Source of the DNA: Pisolithus tinctorius
Taxonomy: Eukaryota > Basidiomycota > Agaricomycetes > Boletales > Pisolithaceae
Direction of reading: 5' to 3'
Assembly: GCA_024663395.1 (NCBI GenBank)
Contig: JANFAH010000027.1
Span: 434,001 to 498,000, forward strand
Length of the DNA stretch: 64,000 bases
Below are positions 13,030-26,030 of the stretch, one piece after another. Position numbers and translations under genes: made by a program. Below the pieces are notes generated by a model, which made no database searches, was not told where the DNA came from, and worked only from the letters and a program-made list of their open reading frames with translations. Position 1 is the first letter of the stretch; every line of letters begins with the position of its first letter.

Positions 13030-15315
13030 TTGCCAAGACTGCATGCAGAGAAATATATTCTAAATGAACTGAAACATGCACAGGAGGGATGGTTGTCACC
13101 CAAGGAAGTCGAATGCAGTTTGCACATAAAATCCACACACCAAAGAAAAAACAGCATACACTTCCTTATCGTCCTGATCTTTCATCTCGACCGGGTATTG
13201 CAAACGGGCAGGCGCTCCTGGCCATGCAGACAACAAGTGACAGAACTTGTTGATGTACGGTAGTGTGGTCAGCACATCGGTAGCACACAGGCCTAACTCG
13301 CACGAGTCCTGCAGTAAAGACTCTGACCACATCACGAGACTGGACTCTCCAGGGAAGATGCTATAGAGGAGAGTCTGGCGGGTTAACTGCATTTCGTCTG
13401 ATGAAGTCCAGAGATTGGGGACAAGGGCCCAATCGAGCACATAAAGCTCATAGCGGAAGTTGAGTTCATACAGTTCCCACAAAAGGGACCATATGAACCA
13501 GAGAGGGGGATTCGAGAGAGATGAAATATTAACCTGCACAATGGATAAATACAGAGAGACAGGGCCAGTACAGATGTAATATTCACCTGCATTCCTCGCC
13601 ATGTAATTTCCTCTGGTGCCCCTGCCAAACCCTGGGCCGAGTTAATGATACCTTCCCCCAAAATATCCCATACAGCTGACTTAATGCAGTCTGTGTCAAG
13701 GGGAGAGGGTCGGTGTCAATAGTATTCAAAAAGTCCCTCCACATCTGAGGGGAAGGGAACCTTGAGGGCGAGCACAGATCAACCTGACTAATCCAGAGTG
13801 CACGAGCAGACAGCCAATTGAAGAGGTAAATCTTCTTTCGCTCCAGCATAGACACATTGACAAAAAGTGTCGGCTTCGGGAAGCAATAGCCTGGGTCCAC
13901 AAGACCGGATGAGACTCTCTGCAAATTCTTGTCAGCTTCTCTCCAAGCAGCTGCAAACACACTATGGGGTTTCGGAATATCTGGCAGGTTAGGTTCCTCC
14001 CATTTTGACTCTCCACCTGCTGATGACGATGCTGCAGGGCAGTCAAAAACAAGGAAAGGAAGACCTGAGAATTACATACCTCAAGAAGGGCCTGCAGATC
14101 GAGAAGGGCCTGCAGAGGCTCTGTCCCTCGCAGTTCTGGATTGTCTTGTAGCAGGCTGTCTCCCGCTACTAGAGGATGGGTGCAACGAGGAAGGATATGA
14201 CATGGGTAGGCACTTGGGCGCATCAGCAAGGGTACCTTCATAGCCACGGCGAGTATGGTATTGACGGAGGGTGTTGCTTGGACCTCGCCAGATGGAAGGG
14301 AAGGGCTTCACCACACTGTTCTCCATATACATAGACCTGACAATACTGTCAGGGTATGTTAATCATACCAAGCATACAATGTTCATAGTCGGGGGAATAT
14401 ATTCTTTGCTACAAACGAGCCAGACAGGCACCCCTGCAAAATACAGAGCTTCGCATACTTTGGTGGCCCTAACAAAGCAACCCATCCATGTGGAGTTGGC
14501 TTGCAGAGGGCGTGACAGAGGGTTTAGGAGAAGCAGGTAGACATATTCAATATACTCAAGTAATGCATAGATGTCAAGTGTTTTATGCTGAAGCTGCACA
14601 ACAAACATGACGAGGTCTCGGAAAAGTAAGGGATGTTGTCGAAGACGCATGACCTCGTGTTGAGCCAAATGCATCAGAGTGCACAGAGCATCTTGACCAA
14701 TGGGTCGATCTTGAAGGGTGTGGTGGCAGCTGTGCAAACTTTGAAGTGCCTCTTCGAATGCCGCGACTTTCGCACTCTGAAGTGTGCCCACTGCGAACTG
14801 GGAGCCAGTTGGAACCACAAAGTCACTGGGAGTTGGATCATACCACACAATCTGGAGAGTGGGGATGGAGTGCTTTTGAGGGATGCAGATCGAATACTCA
14901 TATTGTTTCTCGTGTGTCTGTGGCCATTGAAAGCAGTCAACTACCCCAAGACAACCATCAGCACAGCAACAAAGTTCTTCCTCCTCAAAAATATATGGTT
15001 CTTTGACAAAATCCATGTTAGGTGATGTGATCACCCAGTTCTCCTTGCATGCAACCACTCATGCATCGAGCGAAGTAATTGTAGCTGTGGATGTAAGTTA
15101 GCCCAGAAAAAAAAAAAAGTAGCACATACCATCCTGGGGCCGAAGGTATGGTTTGAAAGAGACTGGGCCAGATGCCATAGAGGATGCTTGAGGGAATCTT
15201 CAAGGTCAAAGTAGAACCAGCAAGGAGAAACAGTCAAGAAATGAAATATAACCACAAAAGCACGCACCAATGCGAGTATGAAACAGGTCCTTGAGGCGTT
15301 GAACCACACTAACAA
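13030..15315 (-). CDS. Gene ii of element A: conserved KDZ-associated protein, function unknown
   Basis: Reverse-strand multi-exon gene between the transposase and a divergent promoter region. The best exon (14363-15058) is open for 231 codons and contains VITSPNMDFVKEPYIF, VVDCFQWPQ and GVPVWLVCSKEYIPP. A Ser/Arg/Pro-rich linker (14081-14332) follows, then FPKPTLFVNVSMLERKKIYL and NWLSARALWI (13583-13960), LNFRYELYVLDWALVP and FPGESSLVMW, ending near GFYVQTAFDFLG. The same order of motifs (ITSPNADFVPEPFLF, DCFQWPQ, FFPHPTLFM, NWLVARAGWI, FLGDSELTMF, FYMQSFFN) occurs in element C at 55410-57610. I know no function for it. Its place in two diverged KDZ elements suggests a transposition accessory role (inference). 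Start codon and exact splice sites are uncertain. Confidence 0.6.
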
Positions 15316-17661
15316 TCGGGAATCTGCGACCTCAGTGACACAAAGTCAACGGAGTGCAGATTGAAGCAACACGAAGTTAGCTTCAGTATAGCGAGTGGCA
15401 TGAAGCCAACTCAGAGGGAAATCGGAGTGGTAGTGCGGAAATAGGACCTAAAAAACATAATTGTCAAAGCGAAGTTCAAGTAATAACAAATAAACAACAC
15501 CTGAAACACCGTTGAACAAATGTTGAGGAGTGGTGGCAACGGTGGCAAGGACAACAAAGGAAGAACTCAATTGTTTGTCGTTGTTGTGTGCATGGTCGCC
15601 ATTGGGAAAGTCATTGCCACATGGATGGAGAATTCCCAAGGGAAAATAACCTAAGTCACGGGATGCTGTCCATGCTGTCTGTGGCACTGTTCTCCACCTC
15701 ATTGCCATTCTCACCACTTTTCAGTGTTGTCTTTTGTCTCTGTCAACCTCCAAGGCCCTTCTGCTGTTCCCTCTACTGCCTTCCGCCATCCATCGATTTC
15801 GTTACGAAACCCCGTAGGTCTACCCACCAAGCTGGCTTCATGCCGCTCAAATGTCTTGAAGTTGACTTCATGTTGCTTCTGATCAGATTCGGTTGACTTC
15901 GTGTCACTGAGGTCGCCACATATTCATGTCTTTTTCTGTTCTTGTGAATTTCACTGATATTCCTGAGGTGTGCATGATCTTATCAAAGAGGGAGAACCAT
16001 CCTAAAGTGGAGTGATGCCTACATTGATGCAGAAGAGATAAGTCCTTTTACCATTTCTACTCTCCTGAACATCTCGCTGATATTTTCTGGTTGGCTAGCA
16101 TTTTTCTTGTCTTATCCGCTTCATCTCATATTACAATGAGTGGTATGTGTTTACTCATCCTGTCCGACATGCCTCCTCTACATACATTATATAGTAGATC
16201 ATATCACTATAACAATGAGAAAGAGCCATCCTAAAGTGGAGTGGTGCCTACATTGATGCAGAAGAGATAAGTCCTTTTGCTATTTTCCTGAACATCGTGC
16301 TGATATTTTCCGTTTGACTAGCTTTTATCTCATCTTATCCACTTCATCTCATATTACAATGAGTGGTGTGTGTTTACTCGTCCTGTCTGATGTGCCTCCT
16401 CTACATACTTTATATAGTAGATCGTATCACTATTATCAAAAAGAGCGAGTCGTCCCTGTCCTGCATGCCTCCTCTACATACTGTATGTAGTAGATTGTAT
16501 CACTATATCAAAGAGAGAGAGCCATCCTAAAGTGGAGTGGTGCCTACATTGATGCAGAAGAGGTAAGTCCTTTTACCATTTCTACTCTCTTGAACATTGT
16601 GCTGATATTTTCTGTTTGGCTAACATTTATTTCATCTTATCCACTTCGTCTCATAATACAATGAGTAGTATGTGTTTACTCGTCCCGTCCAATGCACCTC
16701 CCCTACATATTTTATATAGTAGATCGTATCATTATCCTTGTTCATCAGATCTGGCCTATGAACTACCGTGCAATGCTGTTCACCACCAAGGCCAAAACTA
16801 ACCTTCAATGTGACCATTCCTCGAACTACACTGGTAACAACACTTCGTCTTGCATCACAATCTGTGGTACGTGTTTCTCTCTGTCTCTGCATCGTTTCTT
16901 TTTGGCATACCTTCCTATCATAGATGTGTTTTACGATCTGTCTTCATTGGGTCTACTGATGTTGCTTACCAAACAGAGGGTCAAAAATATGCTTCCATGC
17001 TTCCATGCTTCCATGCCCTGAACTAGTTTGTTCGCTCACATCAACATGTAATCATTTGGTCATCGTTCCCTTGTGTAGCCACAGTGCTGGTAGTACCCGC
17101 ATCCAGGTAAGTTAAGGTGCCAGTGGATGCTCTGTGACCATTATATATATATACATATATTACTTCCCTCCAGCTTGAAACATGCACTCTACCAGCTAAC
17201 TTATCAGCCTGGAGTTTCTAACAAAGTGCGTCAGTTTTTCTTTTCTCATAATCTTGTTCATATGTTTTTTTTCAGTTATTAAATTTTGTTCTGTCGACCC
17301 TGTGTCATTGCTGTTCGTTCATTCCATCGACCCCGTGTCGTTTGACATTTTCCCTTGATGGCCGTAAGGTTTTACAAGTCAGCCAGGAAGAAGCCGGTGC
17401 CAGTTCAAAAGAGGTGCATACACCTGTTGGCCGAAAAACATAAATAGGCACCAACTTGCTTTCCTCCTCATCTCTCTTTCTACCCCCAGTCGTTTGTTGA
17501 ATCACTGACCGTGTCCACTCCTTTTTGCTCTTCATTTGATTTTATACTCTTGCTTGAATTCGAATCAGCAAGGAACTGGGTGACTACATGTTTCCGGATA
17601 ACTCCCCCACTGTGTGACTGCGTGTCTGCTGTGTGATTCTCGCTGTGCCTCCACGAATGTC
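15316..17661. other. Divergent intergenic region between genes ii and iii of A
   Basis: No coding frame is convincing. The region separates genes read away from each other, so both promoters should lie here. It contains the 230-300-bp tandem repeats at 15980-16740, a TA-rich ATATATATATAC run near 17145-17160, and then the solo LTR at 17667. CpG is more common here than in the A arms. Confidence 0.5.
15980..16740. repeat. Three tandem copies of a 229-296-bp unit
   Basis: The phrase CCATCCTAAAGTGGAGTG starts at 15997, 16226 and 16522. Each is followed by GATGCAGAAGAG, a TGATATTTTC stretch, CTTATCC, ACAATGAGT and TATATAGTAGATC. The second unit is longer through an extra partial copy (about 16440-16505). 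They sit in the divergent promoter region of element A. Confidence 0.85.
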
Positions 17662-18385
17662 GCCCTTGTCAAGTCCAGGCCTACTCCGACCAACTCCGAC
17701 GCTTAATAAGGTCTAGAGGAGGGTCCGGAAGCAAGTCCGACACAGAAGAACAGAACTCTGACTAGCGGAGTGTCGGCAGGAATGAAGACCACCGAGACAA
17801 AGGCGGAGCGGAGTGAGGGCGTCGGGTTTAGCTCGTGCGCTACCCCCTTGCATGATCTCAGCCCTCGTATTTCAGAGGGAGAGTACAGACGGAGAGTCGG
17901 AGATAACTCCGACAGACAGGAGACGGAATCAGAGGGAGTAGGAACTAAGTTGATATTCGTACTCAAGAACAGCGGAGTACCGTACATGTTTTTATACTAC
18001 TACGGAGGTACAGTAATCGGAATCGGAACTGACATACGGAGACTCGTAAGTTTTCAAGTAAAATTTCCTGGACGACGAATGAAGGGTAGACGGAGGACAT
18101 ACGAACGGGTAACACAGAACATACAGAAAAGGAAACAGTCCAGGCGCTGGACCACGCGGTGAGCGCGCTGCGGAGTACCTGACTGCGAAGGTAGTCACAT
18201 GACCCCTCAGAGAACGGACCGCTCGGTCCGGTAGGAGGGCAACACAAGTCCGACAGCAGTCGGAGCGGAGATGGTTCGCAACCAACAGAAGTTGGGCGGA
18301 GTTGGTGCGGAGTGAGCGGATGACCGGCGGAAAGGGATGTGGAGTGAGCAAAGACTTATGATGAACGCATGGTTATGACAGCCCT
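17662..18385 (-). mobile_element. Solo LTR inside element A, CpG-rich copy
   Basis: A 714-bp unit from TGTCAAGTCC at 17667 to GGTTATGACA at 18380, flanked by the 5-bp direct repeat GCCCT (17662-17666 and 18381-18385). In LTR orientation it reads on the reverse strand, starting TGTCATAACCATGCG and ending TTGACA. It is homologous over its full length to 40348-41055. This copy is rich in CpG. No internal retrotransposon region is attached, so it is a solo LTR left by recombination. Confidence 0.88.
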
Positions 18386-18661
18386 CTGATCCCTCTACAA
18401 AGATTGGCCCCCCCATTGGGGTTCACAGGTCGAAAAGAATCAAGGGTACTGCAACATCACCCAGTAAAATCCAACCCAGGCAAGGTGCGAAGAAGTGCCA
18501 TTGCACCATCAAACCTGGTACATATGCATAATTTACCCTGTCTTCCACGCTCGTGCTCAACCTCCTTCCAGCAGCACCAACCAGAAACCACGATACTGGT
18601 CCTGAGGTTAGAGCTGCATTAGGTCCCTCTTTTTTTTTGGCTTGCTGACCCTCATTTTCAG

Positions 18662-21623
18662 GAGGCTGGATCTAGCGTAGCTCGACGTCCAACTCACAAG
18701 CCACGTCCACGGCATCCCTCACAAGGTTTAACAGAAAAGGAGTGCAAAGAAGAGTATCTCAATTCCTTTTGCTCGACGATGGTTCCACTGAAAGATGGTA
18801 CAAAATTGGACCGCTGTACTGCCCTCGAGCAGCTCCATGGAGGCATGATCACTATGCAGGATATAGTCGACAAGGATGATCGTTCAGTGTCGCTGCTAGC
18901 TGTCCCCTCCAATACTCCTTCAGACAATGAGGATCATCGTAAACAATGTAAGTTCGTATTCTCTTGCGACCATATTCCCTCTCAACGTCACCACTAGCTG
19001 TCCCCCCCAGTACCACTTTAGATGTGCATCTGCACCATGGCCCCAAGAGCGTGTCCAACGATGAGGATGATCGTGAACAATGTAAGTTTGTATCTATATG
19101 CAACCATACCTCTTCTCAACATCACTACCAGCTGTCCCCCCTAATATCCCTTCAGATGCACATTTGTCCCATGCCCTTCAGAGCATGTCCAGCAACAAGG
19201 ATGATCATGAACAATGTAAGTTTGTATCCTATGAAGTCATATTCCCCTTAAAGGCTGACCCCCCAAATGCCCCTTCAGCTCGTCACCCACCCTGTACCCC
19301 TCAGAAGGTCTCCTACAATGACCAGTCCACAGAGAGTGAAGAAGATGAGCAAGCGGTGGCAGTTGTTATGCATAGTGAAGACCCTGCTGACTTTGGAGAA
19401 GTTTACCATGCAAGCAATGTCAACCACCAACCCTCAGGTATTGTATTTAATGGCACTACTTTTATTTACATAGCGCTTATACTCCAAACAGACAACAGTG
19501 ACAATGAACATAGTGACAGTGACTGGTCCACCACTGTGAGGTACAACCTTAAATGTCAGCAGACGGCAAGAGAAATTCAAGCTGGGAATTATGACCTCGA
19601 CACTCATCCGTCCACCCCTCCTCTTGACTTTCCTTCTTCTGAAGATACTGCGGACACTGAAGGTACTGCAGACACTGAAGATACTGGTGCACTTAGAAAG
19701 TGCAAAGGGAAATCTACTTGTATTCTGCCCAAGGTCGGTAGATGCTCTGAATCCGACAAGGATGGGCTTGCTGCAGAGAATGGGCCCCCAACTTTAAGGC
19801 GTGGTAGGCTCCCCATCGATGCCTTACAGAAGGCACAGGCACTCGGTGTGCGCACCACTCAAGAGGCCCAAGCCATTGCTGATGAATATGGAAAAACACT
19901 TGTGTCAATTATGGCCGCCGCTGGGCTCACTACTAAAGCTACCTGGGCTGAATCAGTTTGGAACATACATCAGGCTTGGTATGCAAGTACCAACCCTAAA
20001 TTGTCTGACAGTGAGTACCTTTGAGTTCATTTCCCTCCTTGATCCTGACTTGGTCATAGAATCCATGAATGATTACTACAGCTGCCAGATGAAACATTAT
20101 GAGAGTCATAAAGATGAGGGAGAACATCCTGAGCTGTGGGCAAAAATTCGGAAGTTCTGGAATGAGAGTATCAACAGTACCAAGGACATGAGTTCGAAGG
20201 CAATGGTTGGCCAGGTAATGATGTGCAGGGATTCCTTCACACAATCAGTTCATGATGTTCCCCTTTCCCCCCCCTGTTTTTTTTTCTGATTCATGGTACA
20301 ATTATATCTTCGTGCAGGTGCAAACATGGAGTAATGTGGAGGGCATCCATGTTTTTGGATGTGTCATTTATAGTGGAAATGACAAAGCTGTGCGCCAAGC
20401 TCAAGGTGTCTTTGCTGGCTCTTCGCTCTGCATGCAACTTGCAAGCGAGAGGCAGACAGATGTTGCAAAATTATTGGATTTTCTCTCTACAATTATCAAG
20501 TGAGTACAATCATTGCGGGTTGGGTTTACACTGACAATTTACTCTAGATATAAGATCCTTGACTCTGCTGCTTCTGTCCTGCTACCCAACTTTGCCCTGT
20601 TATCGCAAAAGTCATATGACTGTGCTCTTGCATTACAATCCCAGGAAGTCAGATGTGATCGAAATCAGCATATCCTACCCCTGATGATCTCGCAGAAGTT
20701 CTGTAAGTCACTACAACTATCTCTATCTGATCTACTAGCTGAAGCCCCACAGATGAAGCTGAGATCAAGTGTGGGCAGAAGAACATTCCATGGAAGGTGC
20801 TGCTAGACCTGCTCTTCGTCCACAAGCATACCATTGTTGATTGGCCAGCTGGAGTTCCAGTGGTTGGTCCTGATTTCAATGTGAAGTGCCTCAACACTGA
20901 TGAGCTCCATGCTCTCACTGTTCCATTTTTGAAAGAGCAGATGGAACAAGATTACAATTTGGAGGCTCCAGCAGAGGAGGAAGAAGACCACTTTGTGCCA
21001 GTACCTGCTTCGTCGTTTTATCTCAAGCATTGGACAGCTGGTGAGTATAACTGATCTTGCACAATTATGCTGGCCTGACTAACATGAATTATTCAGACCA
21101 GCTTCAGCTGTTGTGCAAAGCTGACCCAAAAGCCTTTGACATTCCATTAGTAGTGAATACGCTTCATCACTCCCTTCCCCTCATTTCCAACTTGCAAGCA
21201 TTTGTCAAAGCGCTCCCCCCAACAATGCACCGAAAGGGCCCTGACCAGGAGGCAGCCCCTTGTCTCCCCCCACCCCCAGCCAAAGCACAACCCCACCCAC
21301 ACACACGAGGCCATGCAGCACCAAACACCCGCAATGCTCGTCAACCCCCTCCAGCATCCAAGTATTCACCTCTTCCTCCCTCATCACTGCCTGACAACTC
21401 ACCTTGCTCGTCTCCTCCACGAGCTATGCATGATCCTGCTCTGGTAGCATGTCATCTACAACATGGTGCCTCCCACAGCTGCTCTCCAACCCTGCACTCC
21501 CACTGCCACCCCTGCCACCAATCACAGAAGCATCGTCGAGAATATCCAGAAGATGGAAGCGAGAATGACGCAGGCCCATCACAGGGAAGGTCCCACTGCA
21601 GGTATGCTGTTAGTCTGACCTGA
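18662..21623 (+). CDS. Gene iii of element A: divergent KDZ-element protein, function unknown
   Basis: Multi-exon forward gene. Exon 18662-18947 follows a TTTTCAG acceptor; an upstream first exon is likely but I could not place its ATG. Introns I can support: 18948-18997, 19082-19131, 20011-20059, 20248-20317, 20500-20547, 20703-20752 and 21041-21096, all GT-AG and 49-70 nt. The frame stays open across them. Features: a repeated acidic N-terminal region, a charged DTEGTADTED stretch, then RRGRLPIDALQKAQALG, EYGKTLVSIMAAAGL, AESVWNIHQAWYAS, VEGIHVFGCVIYSG, IVDWPAGVPVVGPDF and a Pro-rich tail. The homologue in element C (48675-51321, reverse) keeps the LVTAGL, WYWAT and GVPPLGPGFEYKK positions. 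I recognise no catalytic motif. The middle may be a helical DNA-binding region (guess). This copy shows no in-frame stop. Confidence 0.7.
18998..19253 (+). repeat. In-frame tandem duplication of an 84-nt exon plus 50-nt intron
   Basis: Exons 18998-19081 and 19132-19215 are both 84 nt (28 codons). Each is preceded by a 50-nt intron (18948-18997, 19082-19131), giving a 134-bp unit. The donor GTAAGTT follows AACAAT at 18948, 19082 and 19216. Both exons start in the same phase with a codon completed to Ser, then VPP, and end DD(R/H)EQ. After the third donor no good acceptor keeps the frame, and the sequence reads through open, so that intron may no longer be spliced. Confidence 0.75.
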
Positions 21624-22560
21624 ATGTGTTATACTGACCCAATGCAGTGTGGTTGAGTATGTTTATTGGAGCCCCCCATGCAAGAGACACCACTATCCAT
21701 CTGATGATGAAGATGGCTGCCCCTGTAATTGTTATATCCGCTACTGAGGTACATTATGTACACCTATGTTACATGCCCCCATCTTCACTGATTACATGCA
21801 TAACCCAGTGCTCGTTGATGATATCCCCCTCCCCATTCATTAGTACTATGGACACCGATCCTTACCTTTCAGCAAGCACCACCCCACATGGCCGTTGCTG
21901 CGGAGGTATGTCATATGCATTTCAATTACCATCTCATCCCCACTGATTCTATGCATGACCCAGTTGCTCACCAATGATACCCTTCCTACCCTCGTACTTT
22001 CCATTTGTTAACACTGTAGATACAGAGTTGAAGACTTCATCCCCACTGACTCTATACATGGCCCAGCATTTGCCAATGATACCCTTCCTACCCTCGTACT
22101 TCCCATTCATTAACACCATAGATACAGAGTTGAAGACTTCATCCCCACTAATTCTATACATGGCCCAGTGTTTGCCAATGATATCCTTCCTACCCTTGTA
22201 CTTCCCATTCATTAATGCTGTAGATACAGAGTCGAAGACTGTTTAATCTTACAGTGTGTTGCCTTACATAATGTGTTGCTGGATGCCTCAAAGTCCAGTC
22301 TGAAATTTGGTTTGTCCTGTGTGTTTTTGCTGGACTGGTGACACCTATCTTGTTGGAGATTATAAAGTGCCAGTGTGGTGGTGACTTAGGTGCGCTTCAG
22401 CCATGCTTACATAATCATCTTAGAGGCATACATAGTGATACATTCCCTTCACTATTCCCTCAGTAGTTTCACACCTACTGAGGTAGCCTATAGGTTTCAA
22501 TATATCTGTGGCATGGTATGACCTGCCCATTGTTTTTTTGGGAGGTGTCTGATGATTCAT
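21624..22560. other. Non-coding stretch downstream of gene iii
   Basis: This stretch holds the 3' side of gene iii and the 101-bp tandem repeats described separately. The rest shows no recognisable gene. Confidence 0.5.
21955..22245. repeat. Three tandem copies of a 101-bp unit
   Basis: GATACCCTTCCTACC starts at about 21977 and 22078, with the variant GATATCCTTCCTACC at about 22180. Each copy carries TACTTNCCATT, AACACNNTAGATACAGAGT and ATGGCCCAG. A more diverged partial copy may precede them from about 21800. Confidence 0.8.
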
Positions 22561-24200
22561 GATTTGTAGAGGGGCTGATGTGCATGACTACATCCCTTGT
22601 TTGTGCTGTCCTCTTTGCCAGTACTAGTGCAGTCTCACAGTGATGAACATGATGCACATGTCTTCAGCTTGGCTACCTGGCTGAGATGGGCACTGAGCAG
22701 TTCCCCCCTATTACTGACCTTGAAATTCACTTGTTCTCAGGATGCTTTGGAGTTGAAGGCTCATTCAGAAGCAAAGGTTGATGATGAAGCCATCCTGTTC
22801 TCAACTCCTGGCTTTATCAATTTCTTAAAAGCTGTTGTCCATATTTCATTTCTCCCCCACTGCATGCTATGTCTGGGGACTGTGCAGTGTGCCTACTCAT
22901 TCCCTATGATTGAAAACTTGGTGATGCACACAAATCAAAACATGCACTAGGTTTAGTAGGCAAGACATAATTTTGTAACTTTACAATTGAGCATGAACTA
23001 ACTTGACCTTGCTTGTGAATGGTCACTGCAGAACCCAAAGGTTCATATATCAATGTCTGACAGATATCCACCTGTGTCAGGTGGCAGAGTTGTAGGAGGA
23101 AAGTGTATACCATTTAGCTTCCACCATTGGATGTTACCTCACTTTACCAAGGATGACTTCAGTTCAGAGGTGAGTGGATTGATGGAGAACCATACCTGTG
23201 TGGGCTGACCCTGCAGGAGTTCTGTTTCCATGCCATGGTTGGTCAAGAAGCTCTCATTGATACTGTTGTCAATGGTGGAGACAGGCTATATCCAATGATG
23301 TCTCATCAAGGTGCTGGAGGATGTCATGGTCTACTATGGCAGTGTGGTGCATGATCCATTGGGTGACCTCATCCAGTTCATGTACAAAGTGATGGTTGGT
23401 GTGACCCAGGGCAGTCTGATATATATTGTCTTCTGCAAGAAAGGTCCTGTCATGTGTCAGGTCTTCACTGGTATACAAATGGTCATCAACTACTGACTTT
23501 TCCATAATGGTTTCAGTATCAGCAATGGTGATCTATTGCTGGACTGAAAGTGACAAGCTTCATCACCAAAGAAAATTGCAGAAAGGAAGCAGAGGGTCCA
23601 GGAGATTATTGATGATGCATATCACAACCACTTGAAGGCCATGGCTAACATGACTACCCTAGAATCCTTCAAAAGTATGGTTGAGTGTGAATTTAACCTT
23701 GATTGTGACCATTCTGGTTGATATGTGCAGGAGCACTTGAAGGAGGACAACAATGTCAAGCAGATGGTTACTGCAGGATCAAAATGTTCATATATCAATG
23801 TCTCACAGATGTCTGTCTGTGTTGGGCAGCAGAGTGGAAGGAAAGTGTATACCATTCAGCTTCCACCATTGGACATTACCTCATTGTGCAGGGAGGTCAA
23901 GCATGAGTACTGTGTTGATGTTACAGGCAAGAAGGGTGGCTTCCATGCTGGAGTTCTGCAGATTGGTATTGATTACTCCCCACTACATGCCTGTCAAGTT
24001 GTAAACTATCATTCACAATGCTGTTCAGATCTTCCACATTGAGCACTGCAAGCCTAGCAACCTTGAACCAGGACACATTGTCAACAAAGTCCACCAACTC
24101 ATGTAGAAGCTGCTGGCTGTGCTGGGTGATGATGAACTCAGCAGGAAAGGTTGGACCTCCTACACCTGCAGGCACACCTGTGATGATCATTAATTATATG
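22560..24200 (+). pseudogene. Captured gene fragment, right mirrored copy
   Basis: Coding-like pieces in several frames, including ALELKAHSEAKVDDEAILF, then EIIDDAYHNHLKAMANM and FKSMVECEFNLDCDHSG (about 23581-23720). [36 protein letters not shown] and [14 protein letters not shown] follow (23725-23970). The KVYTI(Q/*)LPPLD segment occurs twice (about 23100 and 23850), the first with an in-frame TAG, so there is also a direct internal duplication. The inner part is mirrored at 7880-8450. The family is not recognised and stops and frame changes mark it as decayed. Confidence 0.5.
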
Positions 24201-24329
24201 TATGACACTCCTTGCATGCTTGTCTTGATGTTGTTGTACTGCATGTACCATATCAAGGTGGGCACTAGTGGCATCCAGGGATGCCCAGAAGGCTTATGGT
24301 GTGCTAGGTGATTGATGTAAAGGGTAGGG

Positions 24330-26030
24330 ATCTGCCATGTCAAGGATGGAAAATCTCCAACTTGACATGGAGAATCCCCAGTGGGCCATGGAGAATGCCC
24401 AGCTAGACCATGTAGAATCCCCAACATGACATGGAGAATCTCCACCCTTGACATAGAGAATCACCAGTGGGCTATGGAGAATCCCCACCTTTGATATGGA
24501 GAATCTCCAACATGGCATGGAGAATCCCCAGTGGGCCATGGAGAATCCCCAACATGGCATGGAGAATCCACATCCTTGACATGGAGAACCTCCACAGGTC
24601 ATGGAGAATCCCCACACTTGACATGGAGAATCTCCAACATGGCATGGAGAATCCCCACACTTGACATGGAGAATCTCCAACATGGCATGGAGAATCCCCA
24701 GTGGGCCATGGAGAATCTCCAACATGGCATGGAGAATCCCCAGTGGGCCATGGAGAATCACCAACATGGCATGGAGAATCCCCAGTGGGCCATGGAGAAT
24801 CCTCAACATGGCATGGAGAATCCCCAGTGGGCCATGGAGAATCCCCAACATGGCATGGAGAATCCCCAGTGGGCCACAGAGAATCTCCAACATGGCATGG
24901 AGAATCCCCAGTGGGCCATGGAGAATCTCCAACATGGCATGGAGAATCCCCATCCTTGACATGGAGAATGTCCACAGGTCATGGAGAATCCCCACACTTG
25001 ACATGGAGAATCTCCAACATGACATGGAGAATCCCCAGTGGGCTGTGGAGAATCCCCAATGTGGCATGGAGAATCCCCAACATGGCATGGAGAATCCCCA
25101 CCCTTGACATGGAGAATCTCCAACATGTCATGGAGAATCCCCAGTAGGCCATGGGAAATCTCCAACATGACATGGAGAATCCCCAACATGGCATGGCAAA
25201 TCTCCAACATGATGTGGAGAATCCCCAGTAGGCCATGGGGAATCCCCAACATGACATGGAGAATCCCCATTTTTGACATGGAGATTCCCCAATGGGCCAT
25301 GGAGAATCCCCAACATGGCATGGAGAATCCCTGGTGGGCCATGGAGAATCTCCAATATGGCATGGAGAATCCCCAGTGGGCCATGGAGAATCCCTAACAT
25401 GACATGGAGAATCCCCATCCTTGACATGGAGAATCTCCACAGGTCATGGAGAATCCCCATCCTTGAAATGGAGAATCTCCAGTGGGCCATGGAGAATCCC
25501 CACCTTTGATATGGAGAATCTCCAACATGGCATGGAGAATCCCCAGTGGGCCATGGAGAATCCCCAACATGGCATGGAGAATCCCCATCCTTGACATGGA
25601 GAATCTCCACAGGTCATGGAGAATCCCCATCCTTGACATGCAGAATCTCCAACATGACATGGAGAATCCCCAGTGGGCCATGGAGAATCCCCAACACAGC
25701 ATGGAGAATCCCCACCCTTGACATGGAGAATCCCCAGTGGGCCATGGGGAATCCCCAACATGACATGGAGAATCCCCATCCTTGACATGGGGAATCTCCA
25801 ACATGACATGGAGAATCCCCAGTGGGCCATGGAGAATCTCCAACATGGCATGGAGAATCCCCAGTAGGCCATGGAGAATCTCCAACATGGCATGGAGAAT
25901 CCCCAGTAGGCCACAGAGAATCTCCAACATGGCATGGAGAATCCCCAGTGGGCCATGGAGAATCCCCAACATGGCATGGAGAATCCCCATCCTTGACATG
26001 GAGAATCTCCACAGGTCATGGAGAATCCCC
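24330..26030. repeat. Palindromic 21-bp minisatellite, right arm of A (reversed), part 1
   Basis: Head-to-tail units of GGAGAATCCCC or GGAGAATCTCC with the tails AACATGGCAT, AGTGGGCCAT or ATCCTTGACAT. This is the same minisatellite as at 5620-7880 read in reverse. It is interrupted at 26031 by element B and resumes at 30290. CpG is nearly absent. Long frames such as those with repeated MENPQHG or GDSPWPT are by-products of the 21-bp period. Confidence 0.9.
26024..26030. repeat. Target-site duplication of element B, left copy (AATCCCC)
   Basis: AATCCCC immediately precedes CACTTCAG and recurs at 30290-30296. The same word is also part of the surrounding minisatellite, so the match alone is weaker than for A or C. 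However, the joined sequence restores a normal unit. Confidence 0.75.

Noticed and set aside
19216..19253. Third spliced intron in the exon-intron repeat of gene iii
   Set aside because: It would be only 38 nt, and the first codon after the AG would be a stop. The unspliced sequence is open, so I treat it as a decayed splice unit.
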